Source: an uncultured Vampirovibrio sp.
GTDB lineage: Bacteria > Cyanobacteriota > Vampirovibrionia > Gastranaerophilales > Gastranaerophilaceae
Length of the DNA: 64,000 bases
Direction: 5' to 3'
Assembly (NCBI GenBank): GCA_910583875.1
Contig: CAJTXT010000002.1
Location: 62,001 to 126,000 of the forward strand
This document shows, piece by piece, positions 17,699-26,381 of this stretch. Below the pieces are notes generated by a model. That model was not told where the DNA came from. It made no database searches and was given only the letters and a program-made list of their open reading frames with translations. Position 1 is the first letter of the stretch; each line of letters starts with the position of its first letter. The position numbers and the translations under genes are program-made.

Positions 17699-19002
17699 TA
17701 CGGATAGATTGTAAAGAATACAACAGATATAGCAAACATAATCCAAGTGGTTATGTTTGTCTCGTTTTTTAAGCCGCATAGTAATTTTATTAATGGATAT
17801 ATAATAAAGGCTGAAATTATACCAATTCCGATATTGTAAGTGTATATCATTATACAAATAGTTAAAATGGCAGGTGCAAATTCAGAAATATCATCAAAAT
17901 TTATTTTTGTGATTACAGTAGTCATTAAAATGCCGACATATAATAATGCCGGAGCATATGCGTAAGAAGGAATTATCATAATTAACGGTGTAAAAATTAA
18001 ACCTGTTAAAAATAAAACTCCTACTGTTATTGCAGTTAAACCGGTTCTTCCTCCTGCACTTATACCTGTCATTGAGTCAATATATGCTCCAGGTGTTGTT
18101 GTTCCTAGTAATGGTGCAAGAATTACAGAAAGAGAGTCTGCTATCATTGCTTTTTTCTCGCTAAATTTTTTGTTTTTATTATCATCAGATTGAGTATTAT
18201 AAGAAAGCGCTATTATAGCTCCAGCAGTATCAATATTTACAAGAAGAAATAATACAAAAATCATAGGAATGAAGTTTTTGTTTAATAATCCTGCAAAATC
18301 TGTTTGTAAGAGTGATGGGGTAATACTTATAGGCATAGATATAAATTTTTCGGGCAATTCAACATCACCTAAAAGAATACCAAGTAGTGTTGTTATTATT
18401 ATAGAAATTATTACTGCTGCTTTAATGCCTTTTTTTACAAGTATTATTAAAAGTATAAAGCATAATATACCTAATATAACAGGAAGAGAGCAAAAATTTC
18501 CTGCTTCAAGCGGAATATTTTTTTGTGTAAAATTCACTATTCCCATATCTCTTAGAGCGATAAAAATAAAGAATAATCCTAAACCGGCACAGAAGGATAT
18601 TTTAATATTCTCAGGTATTTGCTCTACAATATATGTTCTTATATTTGTTAACGTCATTATTAATAATGCAATACCACATATAACAAGTGCTGCAAATGCT
18701 GTTTTGATAGAAAATCCCAAGGAACCAACAAGCGTGTATGATATAAACGCTGTTTCACCCAAAAATGGAGCAACTGCAAATGGTTTATTTGCAATAAACG
18801 CCATCATTAAACTTCCTATAAAGGCAATTAGTGCTGTTACTGTGATAGTTGAACCAAAATCTAAACCTGCATATTCTAATATTTTTGGGCTTAATACAAA
18901 TAGATATGACATTGTAAAAAAGGTAGTAAGTCCAGCCAGTAATTCGGTTGTTATATTTGTATTATTCTCTTTTAACTTAAAAATTTTTTCGATTATTTCC
19001 AT
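17695..19002 (-). CDS. NCS2-family (AzgA-like) purine permease
   Basis: A 435-residue inner-membrane transporter with about 12-14 hydrophobic segments, importing hypoxanthine, guanine or adenine by proton symport in characterised relatives. The N-terminus (LLAGLTTFFTMSYLFVLSPKIL) is the AzgA/PbuG hallmark. LGTTTPGAYIDSMTGISAGGRTGLTA (18030-18110) corresponds to the conserved family loop, and SFCAGLGLFFIFIAL to another. Its ATG overlaps the stop of the upstream solute-binding protein by one base (TAATG), implying coupled translation. The exact purine cannot be told from sequence. Confidence 0.88.
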   Translation of the reverse strand: MEIIEKIFKLKENNTNITTELLAGLTTFFTMSYLFVLSPKILEYAGLDFGSTITVTALIAFIGSLMMAFIANKPFAVAPFLGETAFISYTLVGSLGFSIKTAFAALVICGIALLIMTLTNIRTYIVEQIPENIKISFCAGLGLFFIFIALRDMGIVNFTQKNIPLEAGNFCSLPVILGILCFILLIILVKKGIKAAVIISIIITTLLGILLGDVELPEKFISMPISITPSLLQTDFAGLLNKNFIPMIFVLFLLVNIDTAGAIIALSYNTQSDDNKNKKFSEKKAMIADSLSVILAPLLGTTTPGAYIDSMTGISAGGRTGLTAITVGVLFLTGLIFTPLIMIIPSYAYAPALLYVGILMTTVITKINFDDISEFAPAILTICIMIYTYNIGIGIISAFIIYPLIKLLCGLKNETNITTWIMFAISVVFFTIYPY

Positions 19003-20240
19003 TATAATAAGCTTTCTAATTTCTTTATTATTTTGTTATCATAAGCATCGCTTGCATTTTTTTCTCTTGAAAAAATAGTTTGTGCTTGTTCGTTTATTAT
19101 ATCATTAATGCTGCTGTAGTTTTCGTTTACAGGTGTTGGTTTAGAATTTTTTAACATGTTTAGGTACGCTATGGAATTTTTAGGTTTAGTATTTCTATCA
19201 AGAAAAATATTACTGTAAGCAGAATCTATTCTAGCTGGAACTATTAGTCCGCTTTTTGTAAATTTATTAATACTTTCTTTTGATGATAGATATTTTATAA
19301 GTTTTATTGAATTCTCTTTATTTTTTGCGTTTTTCGTTAATGCCCAGCCTGAAGCATCTATATACAATTTATTTGTTTCATTTGAAGGAAATTCTATTAT
19401 ATCCCAGTCAAAAGTTAGTGTTTCTCTGAATTTTGGAACCATCCATCTTCCGCTTAAATACATTGCCAGTTTCCCGTTTATAAACATTTGGGCAGTTGTC
19501 ATACTCCCAATTTCAGATTTTGACGGCGCAATATGTTCTTGTATCATTTTTGTGTATAAATCTAATGCTTTTATACTTTTTTCAGAATTAATAATGATAT
19601 TTTTTTTATCATCAGAAATAATTCCGCCTCCATTTGAAGCAAGATAATATCTCCAAAATAGAGAATCTTCTTCAAAATTTATTCCAAATACCTTCTTATC
19701 AGAAAGCTTTTTTGCCAATTCTTTTAATTCATAAATATTACTAATTTTTATTGGGATAGGAATATTCTTCTTATCAAATATATCTTTATTATAATAAATT
19801 ACAAGGTTTGAAATATCTCTGGGAATAGCATATAACTTATTTTCATTTTTAAAGCAATTAAGTGATTCATTAAAAAACATCTTGTTTGCTTGTGGAAAAA
19901 AAGGCGATAAATCTTCCAGAAGATTTGCATTAATGTACATTTGAATATTTTGATTATTTATAAATACAACATCAGGTTCTAAGCCGGAAGCAAAAAGAAG
20001 ATGTATTTTTTGAAAGTAATTTTGCGGTATATGCAAAAGTTCTATTTTTATGTTTGGGTTCTCTTGTTCAAAATCAGCAATAATAGATGTTAAAATTTCT
20101 TTTTCGCTTTGTGAACCCCAAGTAGAAAATCTTATAACTTCTTTTTTATCTGTATTTTGCTGTTGATTTATAAATATTGAGCTAAATAATATATATAAAC
20201 TAATTATAAAAATAACAATATATATTATTACCTTTTTCAT
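19002..20240 (-). CDS. Orphan extracellular solute-binding protein (family 1)
   Basis: A 412-residue periplasmic ligand-binding protein. A single N-terminal hydrophobic helix (residues 5-25) acts as signal or anchor; I see no lipobox Cys. The fold is type 1 solute-binding: IRFSTWGSQSEKEIL, FEQENPNIKIELL, LASNGGG and FINGKLAMYLSGRW are the usual oligosaccharide-binding landmarks. Such proteins normally serve ABC importers, yet no permease or ATPase gene is nearby; instead the gene is coupled (TAATG) to a purine permease. Either the ABC partners are elsewhere or the protein has another role. Confidence 0.82.
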   Translation of the reverse strand: MKKVIIYIVIFIISLYILFSSIFINQQQNTDKKEVIRFSTWGSQSEKEILTSIIADFEQENPNIKIELLHIPQNYFQKIHLLFASGLEPDVVFINNQNIQMYINANLLEDLSPFFPQANKMFFNESLNCFKNENKLYAIPRDISNLVIYYNKDIFDKKNIPIPIKISNIYELKELAKKLSDKKVFGINFEEDSLFWRYYLASNGGGIISDDKKNIIINSEKSIKALDLYTKMIQEHIAPSKSEIGSMTTAQMFINGKLAMYLSGRWMVPKFRETLTFDWDIIEFPSNETNKLYIDASGWALTKNAKNKENSIKLIKYLSSKESINKFTKSGLIVPARIDSAYSNIFLDRNTKPKNSIAYLNMLKNSKPTPVNENYSSINDIINEQAQTIFSREKNASDAYDNKIIKKLESLL

Positions 20241-20243
20241 TTT

Positions 20244-21407
20244 TTACAGAACTGCCAATTCTTTCATTCCTGTATCGGAAATTTCAATCATAGCTTTATA
20301 TGAATCAAGTCTGACAATATACATATCATTATTTGCATGTGTATCATAAAATCTTGCTTGAAGATTGATTTGTGATAAATCATTAAATTTTTTCAATAAA
20401 TATATTTTTTCACCAACAAATCCAAATAATGCAAAGGTATCATTAACTGTAGTAAGGTAAAATCCTTTTGTTGGGGTAATATGTAATTCTGATAATAATT
20501 CAGGTTCATCAGTTTTTTTATTTAATTGTTTAGTTTTCTCAATTTCTTTTACTAAAGGTAATTTTAATTCTGATAAATCTTCTTTTGTAGATCTAATTGG
20601 ATTTGAAATTTTAGACTTTATAGTTTTTTCTTTCAATAATTTTGATGTTTGATTTAATGTACTTTTAAATTCTGCATTATTTGGTTTTTGTACGTTTTCT
20701 GCTTCCGGAAAATTAAAACAGTTAAAAGAGTTGTTATCAATAGTTTTTAACGTCTTTTTTAAATTTACTTTTTCTAAAACTGCAGTATGAAATAAGTTTT
20801 CTTTCTCTTTATTTGAAGCAGCAGAAAGCTCTTTATTTTCATTTGTATTTGTATATTTAGAAGGAAAAGCTGTATAACTTTTATTATTATTGTTTGTATT
20901 TTCAGTTAATTTTTTAATTCCAAAAACTAAAAATGCAAATAAACCGATAATAATTAGTGAGAAAATATTTGCTTTATTTGATGTTTTTGTTGGTGCATCA
21001 TATATTGTATTTGCTAATAAGCCAATAGAATAATCATTTTTTGTATTAACAGTTAGTTTTACATAATTAGATTGTTTATTATTTTTTATAATTGGTTTAT
21101 CTTCTATTTGTATTTTAATTTTAGATTTATCTTTTTTATCTTTGTAACTGATTTTTATACTATCTTTATTAACAGTTGTATCTTGAATAAATACAAGATA
21201 AGAACCAGCTTCTTTTTCTTGTATGAAGGCTCTTCCGTTAAATTTTTCATTAAAAAACAAGCTAAGATTATATTTATTATCAATAGGATGTTCTACAGTT
21301 ATTCGAGAAATTGTATTTAATTCTTCTGCACCTGCAAAAGTTGGAATTAAAAATAAAAAAAGAACAAATAATAATTCAAAAAATCTATAAAAGTTATTAT
21401 ATTTCAT
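20244..21407 (-). CDS. Single-pass membrane protein with signal peptide, unknown function
   Basis: A 387-residue protein. It has a Sec signal at residues 8-27, a beta-rich extracytoplasmic domain to about 150, one transmembrane helix (IFSLIIIGLFAFLVFGIKKL) and a long Asn/Lys-rich linker. The compact C-terminal domain (residues about 305-387) begins ELHITPTKGFYLTTVND. The order signal, periplasmic domain, helix, cytoplasmic domain recalls FliO, but I see no FliO motif and no other flagellar gene here. It is first in a minus-strand run with the solute-binding protein (3-nt gap) and the permease. Confidence 0.6.
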   Translation of the reverse strand: MKYNNFYRFFELLFVLFLFLIPTFAGAEELNTISRITVEHPIDNKYNLSLFFNEKFNGRAFIQEKEAGSYLVFIQDTTVNKDSIKISYKDKKDKSKIKIQIEDKPIIKNNKQSNYVKLTVNTKNDYSIGLLANTIYDAPTKTSNKANIFSLIIIGLFAFLVFGIKKLTENTNNNNKSYTAFPSKYTNTNENKELSAASNKEKENLFHTAVLEKVNLKKTLKTIDNNSFNCFNFPEAENVQKPNNAEFKSTLNQTSKLLKEKTIKSKISNPIRSTKEDLSELKLPLVKEIEKTKQLNKKTDEPELLSELHITPTKGFYLTTVNDTFALFGFVGEKIYLLKKFNDLSQINLQARFYDTHANNDMYIVRLDSYKAMIEISDTGMKELAVL

Positions 21408-21555
21408 ACTTAATTCTAGTTCCCCAATTATTAAAAAATAGTTATTTTTAACGATGACATGTACATTAAAACATCAAAATATATTTTTTGTCACTAAATT
21501 CTAAGAAAAAAGATGTTAAACGAAACATTACTTAATTTCTTCGTAGAATTTTTTA

Positions 21556-21584
21556 TTGAAAATAATGATAAAATTTGTTATTAT
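21556..21584 (+). promoter_or_regulatory. Sigma-70 promoter
   Basis: TTGAAA (21556-21561), a 17-nt spacer and TATTAT (21579-21584). It lies inside the upstream extension of the reading frame and so supports ATG 21609 as the true start. Confidence 0.65.
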
Positions 21585-21608
21585 GTAAAGCAAAGAAATG
21601 GCAGAACT

Positions 21609-22529
21609 ATGAATATTACAGATGAACAGCTATATAAAATATTTGAATTAGCTTCAATGGAAAAAAAACTAAAAGCAGGAGAAGTTGCTCCTAATGATAT
21701 TTCTGAAGCATTAATAGAGATAGAGAGAAAATTATATTCTTTTTCCTCTGGAGTAAAAGTTAATTCTTTGGACGATAAGAAGATTTTAATAGCAGATGAT
21801 TTGGAATTATCTATATATCAATTGAGTACTGTTCTTAAAAAAATAGGTATTGTTCCAAGTGTAGCAAGACATAAAAATGAAGCTATTTCAGAACTGCAAA
21901 AGGTTCATTTTGATTGTGTAATCGTAGATCTATTTATGCCTGATAGTTCAGATGGTCTTGATTTAATAAAAATGGCTGTTCAGCGTAGAAATGAAACTGG
22001 TGCAGATTCAAAAATAGTTGTTATATCAGGAACAGATGATACAGCACTTATTGATGCTTGCTATGAAAATGGCGCAGATTTCTATATTCAAAAAGATAAA
22101 GACTGGCATTCTAAATTGTTAAAATATTTAAGCAATTCCTTCAAAGATGATAAAAATGTTGCTTATACAAGATTTGTAATTAATAACAATATTGTTTCTT
22201 ATATTGTTAAAAAATTTAATGAACAGAAAGTTTTTGACTCAATTATAAAAAATATTAACTCATCAATGTTTTCAGGATTAAAAAATGTGCTATTTGATTT
22301 AAGAGAAATAGCAACATTTGATGCTGATAATGCATATGTATTTGCCGATATATATAAAATATGTGCAGAAAATGGCGGTAAATTGATTTTGGTTAATCCC
22401 TCTGTAAATATAAAAGAGGCATTATCATTTGCTTATTTAGAAGATGTAATACCTTATGCTTCTTCTGTTGAAGAAGCAGTTTCTATCATACAAAAAGAAG
22501 AAACTACTCCTCAGACTCAAGAAGGTTAA
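21609..22529 (+). CDS. Response regulator with REC and STAS-like output domains
   Basis: A 306-residue signalling protein. Residues about 55-170 form a receiver domain: ILIADD at its start, the phospho-acceptor Asp in CVIVDLFMP, and KIVVISGTDD with the conserved Thr/Ser position. The C-terminal 110 residues look like a STAS (anti-anti-sigma) domain: SSMFSGLKNVLFDLREIATFDADNAYVFADIYK. REC-STAS proteins tune partner-switching sigma control. The start is set at ATG 21609 because a promoter lies within the longer frame. The 3' end overlaps the convergent rpiB gene by 26 nt. Confidence 0.8.
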   Translation: MNITDEQLYKIFELASMEKKLKAGEVAPNDISEALIEIERKLYSFSSGVKVNSLDDKKILIADDLELSIYQLSTVLKKIGIVPSVARHKNEAISELQKVHFDCVIVDLFMPDSSDGLDLIKMAVQRRNETGADSKIVVISGTDDTALIDACYENGADFYIQKDKDWHSKLLKYLSNSFKDDKNVAYTRFVINNNIVSYIVKKFNEQKVFDSIIKNINSSMFSGLKNVLFDLREIATFDADNAYVFADIYKICAENGGKLILVNPSVNIKEALSFAYLEDVIPYASSVEEAVSIIQKEETTPQTQEG

Positions 22530-22944
22530 CTCTTCTTAAATGTCTTTCAGCTTCAAAATCAGTTGTTAGCCAAGCATAACAAATATCTTTCGCTAAATAT
22601 TCGCCTACAATTCTTTCCCCAAAACATAAAATATTTGCATTATTATGTTGTCTTGAAAATTTTGCAGAAGTAGTATCCGAACATACAACAGCTCTAATAC
22701 CTTTTACTTTATTTGCAGCAATACTCATTCCAATTCCTGTTCCGCAAATTAAAATACCCTTGCTAAATTCACCATTAACAATTTTATGAGCAGCTTCTTT
22801 TGCAATAATAGGATAATCAACAGATTCAGATGAAAATGCACCAATGTCTGTGACATCATAGTCTTGTTCTGTTAAAAAACTTTTTATCTTTTGTTTTAAA
22901 TTAAATCCTGCGTGGTCTGAGCCTATAACAATTTTTTTATTCAT
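22504..22944 (-). CDS. rpiB: Ribose-5-phosphate isomerase B
   Basis: A 146-residue enzyme that interconverts ribose-5-phosphate and ribulose-5-phosphate in the pentose phosphate pathway. IGSDHAGFNLK at the N-terminus, the catalytic Cys in GILICGTGIGMSIAANK and the downstream HNNANILCFGERI are RpiB signatures. The start MNKKIVIGSDHAG has AAGGA before it; a 24-codon upstream extension lacks any ribosome site and is not conserved in the family. Overlap with the convergent REC-STAS gene is 26 nt. Confidence 0.93.
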   Translation of the reverse strand: MNKKIVIGSDHAGFNLKQKIKSFLTEQDYDVTDIGAFSSESVDYPIIAKEAAHKIVNGEFSKGILICGTGIGMSIAANKVKGIRAVVCSDTTSAKFSRQHNNANILCFGERIVGEYLAKDICYAWLTTDFEAERHLRRVNLLESEE

Positions 22945-23066
22945 AAATATTTCCTTTTTTATTTTTATATTAACATTTATGTTACAAAAATTAAAGTTTT
23001 TTAGTTCTGCTAGCATGTTTTTTTAATATCAGGTGTTTATTTATATGTATAAGGGTAAGAAGTATT

Positions 23067-23852
23067 ATGTCACAAATCCAAGCAAGTAATCCTATATATA
23101 ATTATCAGACGGGGACACCGTTATATAATTATGCAGGAACTACAATGCCTCAGCCGCAACAGCAAACAGTGACTGTTTCTCAACCTGGAACATCATCAGT
23201 TTATCAATATCCTGAAACATCTGTATATAATGATCCTAATAAACAGGCTGCTTCAGGTGTAAATATTTATATTTATAATCCTTCTGCAATAGGTGGTCCT
23301 ACTTCAAATTCAACAGCAAATGCAAATTATACAATTCCAACGGCAAATCAAGCACCAGTTGTTGCACAAGCACCAGCTCCAGCTGCTCCAGCTCAATCGT
23401 CAAGTACTGCAATTGCTAATACACCTATTTCTCAAGAAGAAAAAACAGAAGCACCAAAAGAACAAAAAACAAAAAAAGTTGTTGAATTAACAGACAATTA
23501 TATCAAAACTTTAGAAAGTTATTTAAAAAGCAATGATGCATCAATTAGAAAAACAGGTATAAAAGAATTAATTCAACGTTATGAAGAAGATGATTCAAGA
23601 TACGAAGATCCTGCTCTAACTGCATTATTAAATATTGCGCTTCAAGATCCTGAGGCAAATAATAGACTTTTAGCAATGAGTCCAATTGCATCTGGTAGTG
23701 CTCATGGAGATGCAAATACAGTAGAATTCCTAAAAAATCTTCAAACATCAGATAAAATATTTGGTCAAGAAGCTGTAATGGCAAATAATTCTTTGTTAAA
23801 AGCAGCAGAAACAAGAACAACAATTCCAGATAATTCACCAGATAAAAAGTAA
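23067..23852 (+). CDS. Pro/Gln/Tyr-rich protein with C-terminal HEAT-like domain
   Basis: A 261-residue protein that I do not recognise. Residues 1-130 are low complexity, rich in Gln, Pro, Thr, Asn and Tyr, with no signal peptide. Residues 140-250 are helical and HEAT-like (TLESYLKSNDASIRKTGIKEL, then DPALTALLNIALQDPEANNRLLAM). GGTAAG lies before the ATG. The gene 27 nt downstream probably shares its transcript. A scaffold role is only inferred. Confidence 0.6.
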   Translation: MSQIQASNPIYNYQTGTPLYNYAGTTMPQPQQQTVTVSQPGTSSVYQYPETSVYNDPNKQAASGVNIYIYNPSAIGGPTSNSTANANYTIPTANQAPVVAQAPAPAAPAQSSSTAIANTPISQEEKTEAPKEQKTKKVVELTDNYIKTLESYLKSNDASIRKTGIKELIQRYEEDDSRYEDPALTALLNIALQDPEANNRLLAMSPIASGSAHGDANTVEFLKNLQTSDKIFGQEAVMANNSLLKAAETRTTIPDNSPDKK

Positions 23853-23878
23853 AGTAGTAAAAAGTATAGGAAAAAGGT

Positions 23879-24361
23879 ATGTCAGTAATTCCTGCAATAA
23901 CTTCAGCAGCAAAGAAAATATCAGGTAAACCAATGGCTGTCGCAGCAAAAGCATTAGGTGCAGCTACTGTCGCTTCTGTTGTATATGATGCACATATCAA
24001 TGGACGAGAAAGAGCTTATTCACTTGATGAAGTTAATTCAGCAGATAGGTATATGAACCAATATAAAAACTATATGACAATGGAAAAACCAAGTGCTACA
24101 GTTGCAAAATTAAAAAAAGCATGGTTCAATACACAGCAAAATTTTTCTTATTATCATTTTCTTGATAGAACAAAGGGCTATTTTTCTGGTGTAGGAAAAA
24201 CGATTACTGAAAATCTGCCATTAATTGGTTTATCTGCTTTAGCTTTAAAATTCAAAGGAATAGGTAAAATCGCAGGTGGATTACTTGCCTTAAACGGAAT
24301 TAAAACATTTGCTTATGATGTAATGGGAATAGGTAACCGTAAAACAGAAAGACATTATTAA
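23879..24361 (+). CDS. Hypothetical protein with Ala/Gly-rich hydrophobic ends
   Basis: A 160-residue protein with no recognised family. The first 40 residues are Ala/Lys-rich and amphipathic (MSVIPAITSAAKKISGK...). A second hydrophobic stretch, ENLPLIGLSALALKFKGIGKIAGGLLALNGI, lies at about 115-145. The middle is polar and aromatic (RYMNQYKNYMTMEKPSA). It follows the Pro/Gln-rich gene by 26 nt and ends at a weak terminator, so the two likely form a unit. Peripheral membrane association is inferred. Confidence 0.5.
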   Translation: MSVIPAITSAAKKISGKPMAVAAKALGAATVASVVYDAHINGRERAYSLDEVNSADRYMNQYKNYMTMEKPSATVAKLKKAWFNTQQNFSYYHFLDRTKGYFSGVGKTITENLPLIGLSALALKFKGIGKIAGGLLALNGIKTFAYDVMGIGNRKTERHY

Positions 24362-24370
24362 ATTAGTTGA

Positions 24371-24409
24371 AAATAAGGGATTACTTAGTAAAGTTATCTC
24401 TTATTTTTT
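24371..24409 (+). terminator. Probable terminator
   Basis: AAATAAGGGAT pairs with ATCTCTTATTT (one G-U pair) and is followed by a T tract. Confidence 0.6.
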
Positions 24410-24530
24410 GTTTTTATAATACATTTGGCTAGTTATAAATTAGACACTTGGTTAATTACTTATTAATCATGCTTGTTTTACCATAACAATGTTCAACAAT
24501 ACTAAATTAATAAGAGAGGAAAATTTTAAC

Positions 24531-25214
24531 ATGCCAGAAACACTAGAAAAAGCAAATGCGACACGTGTTGTAATAGTTGAAGATTATAAACTGACTCGTG
24601 TTGGATTAAAATCAACATTGAACGAGTATGAACATATAGATGTAGTAGGTGAAGCAGAAGATGCAGATGAAGGAATTGATATTATACAAAAATTAGAACC
24701 TGATGTTGTATTAATGGATCTTGGCTTACCAGGAAAAAATGGATTAGAAGCAACAATAAAACTAAAAGAAAGCGGTTCAAAATCTAAAATTATTATACTA
24801 ACTTCTCATGAAAGAGGAGAGGAAGTGATAGCTGCATTGGGTGCAGGTGCAAATGCTTATTGTTTAAAAGATATTTCACCTGAAACTTTATCTTCAGTTA
24901 TAAAAGATGTAGCAGATGGCGCTTGCTGGGTAGATCCAGGAGTATCTTCAGTTGCTTTAAACTTCTTCCCGAAACCTGAAAATGTATCATTGATTCAAAC
25001 TACAGAAGTTCAAGATGCACGTGCTCAATTAACAGAAAGAGAATTGGAAGTTTTAAAACATCTTGTAAAAGGTAAAAGTAATACTGAAATTGCAAAAGAA
25101 CTAATTGTTAGTGTACATACAGCAAAAGCTCATGTTTGCAGTATTCTTCAAAAACTTTGTGTTGATGATAGAGTTCAAGCAGCTGTAAAAGCTATTAAAG
25201 AAAATATTATATAA
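24531..25214 (+). CDS. NarL/FixJ-family response regulator (REC + LuxR-type HTH)
   Basis: A 227-residue two-component regulator. The receiver domain spans residues 10-125: VVIVEDYKLTR with the acidic pair, the phospho-acceptor Asp in PDVVLMDLGLPG, IIILTS with the conserved Thr/Ser, and LKD with the conserved Lys. The LuxR helix-turn-helix is at about 163-227 (LTERELEVLKHLVKGKSNTEIAKEL...VHTAKAHV). The start is ATG 24531, 9 nt after AGAGAGGAA; a 14-codon upstream extension has no ribosome site. No histidine kinase is adjacent, so the signal is unknown. Confidence 0.9.
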   Translation: MPETLEKANATRVVIVEDYKLTRVGLKSTLNEYEHIDVVGEAEDADEGIDIIQKLEPDVVLMDLGLPGKNGLEATIKLKESGSKSKIIILTSHERGEEVIAALGAGANAYCLKDISPETLSSVIKDVADGACWVDPGVSSVALNFFPKPENVSLIQTTEVQDARAQLTERELEVLKHLVKGKSNTEIAKELIVSVHTAKAHVCSILQKLCVDDRVQAAVKAIKENII

Positions 25215-25241
25215 GGGGAAGTTTTATACTTCCCTTTTTTT
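25213..25241 (+). terminator. Rho-independent terminator
   Basis: GGGAAGT/ACTTCCC stem followed by a run of seven T residues directly after the response regulator stop codon. Confidence 0.85.
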
Positions 25242-25248
25242 CTCAATA

Positions 25249-25277
25249 TTGTTAAACTATAACTGTAGTTGTTATAA
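25249..25277 (+). promoter_or_regulatory. Sigma-70 promoter of the glycosyltransferase gene
   Basis: TTGTTA (25249-25254), 17 nt, TTATAA (25272-25277). The expected start coincides with the ATG at 25285, suggesting a leaderless message. Confidence 0.5.
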
Positions 25278-25284
25278 GGTTTTT

Positions 25285-26172
25285 ATGAATCCGTTAATTT
25301 CAGTTGTAATGAGTACATATAATAGAGAAAATATGGTAAAAGAGTCTATTGATTCCATATTAAACCAAACTTTTTCTGATTTTGAATTTATTATAATTGA
25401 CGATTGTTCAACTGATAATACATTTGAAATAATAAAACAATATAATGACGACCGTATTAAACTTTTTCGAAATGAAAAAAACAGCGGATGTACATTTAAT
25501 TATCATAATGCTCAAAACATAGCAAAAGGTAAGTATATTGTCCATATAGATGATGATGATATATCTTTGCCTTTACGTTTTGAAAAGCAGTTTGCTTATA
25601 TGGAAGAACATCAAAATGTTACTTTACTGGGTACATTTATAGAAACTTTTGGAGAAAATGTTCGTCCGTCTTGGGTGTTTTATACAGACCCTTTAAAATT
25701 AGAGTTTTCAATGAATTTTTATAATCCAATCTGCCATTCATCTGTTTTATATAGAAAATCTTTTATGGAAGAGTGTGGAATTAATTATGATATTTCAAAA
25801 AAATGTGCGCAGGATTATGATTTTTATAAACAAATAATTATGAATGGTGGTCGATTAGCAAATTTGCCAAACGTACTTGTTAAATATAGAATGCATTCTA
25901 AAAGATTAACTGATATCAAGACTACTCAAGATATTCAAATATATAATGCCGAAAATGTTGTAAGAGAGTTGCAATCAAGATTTTTAACAGATAATGAAAT
26001 TCAAAAAGTAAAAGAATTGATGAATGGGTTTCCGTTTAATTCGTACAATACAGATGATGTAATTTCAGCTTTTGATATAATGATGAACTCATTAGCCCAA
26101 AAGGATTTCCAATACAGAACTGTTATAGAAGAAATAAAAGAAGATATAAAAAATGATTTATTTGTATTTTAG
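25285..26172 (+). CDS. Family 2 glycosyltransferase
   Basis: A 295-residue GT-A enzyme that transfers a sugar from a nucleotide-sugar donor. PLISVVMSTYNRENMVKESI and IIIDDCSTDNT are the GT2 nucleotide-binding blocks, and YIVHIDDDDISLP contains the metal-binding DxD. HSSVLYRKSFMEECG and the later acidic CAQDYDFYKQI complete the fold. There is no membrane segment, so it is cytoplasmic. ATG 25285 is chosen because the longer frame runs back through the promoter. It stands alone between a regulator and a tRNA, so its target polysaccharide or glycoprotein cannot be told. Confidence 0.85.
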   Translation: MNPLISVVMSTYNRENMVKESIDSILNQTFSDFEFIIIDDCSTDNTFEIIKQYNDDRIKLFRNEKNSGCTFNYHNAQNIAKGKYIVHIDDDDISLPLRFEKQFAYMEEHQNVTLLGTFIETFGENVRPSWVFYTDPLKLEFSMNFYNPICHSSVLYRKSFMEECGINYDISKKCAQDYDFYKQIIMNGGRLANLPNVLVKYRMHSKRLTDIKTTQDIQIYNAENVVRELQSRFLTDNEIQKVKELMNGFPFNSYNTDDVISAFDIMMNSLAQKDFQYRTVIEEIKEDIKNDLFVF

Positions 26173-26217
26173 TACTTTACAATTAAATATTTTTTTATTA
26201 ATATAATAATACGCGAT

Positions 26218-26304
26218 GGAGGAGTGCCAGAGCGGTTGATTGGAGCGGTCTTGAAAACCGTCGTACGTGCGAGCGTACCGTGGGTTCGAATCCCACCTCC
26301 TCCT
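26218..26304 (+). tRNA. tRNA-Ser (anticodon UGA)
   Basis: An 87-nt class II tRNA. Acceptor arm GGAGGAG/CTCCTCC, anticodon loop CTTGAAA with anticodon TGA, a long variable arm (GTACGTGCGAGCGTAC) as expected for Ser, and a T arm GTGGG-TTCGAAT-CCCAC. CCA is not encoded. Confidence 0.95.
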
Positions 26305-26309
26305 AGTTT

Positions 26310-26336
26310 AAAGCCACCGTCTAAGGTGGCTTTTTT
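26310..26336 (+). terminator. Terminator after tRNA-Ser
   Basis: AAGCCACC/GGTGGCTT stem with a TTTTTT tail immediately after the tRNA. Confidence 0.9.
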
Positions 26337-26381
26337 AATTTTTCTTCTACTTTTGTTATTGTATTTTATGTGGATTATTAT

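Noticed and set aside
18269..19078. Long plus-strand open frame opposite the purine permease
   Set aside because: It is the mirror frame of a membrane protein gene with clear family motifs on the other strand and has no ribosome site.
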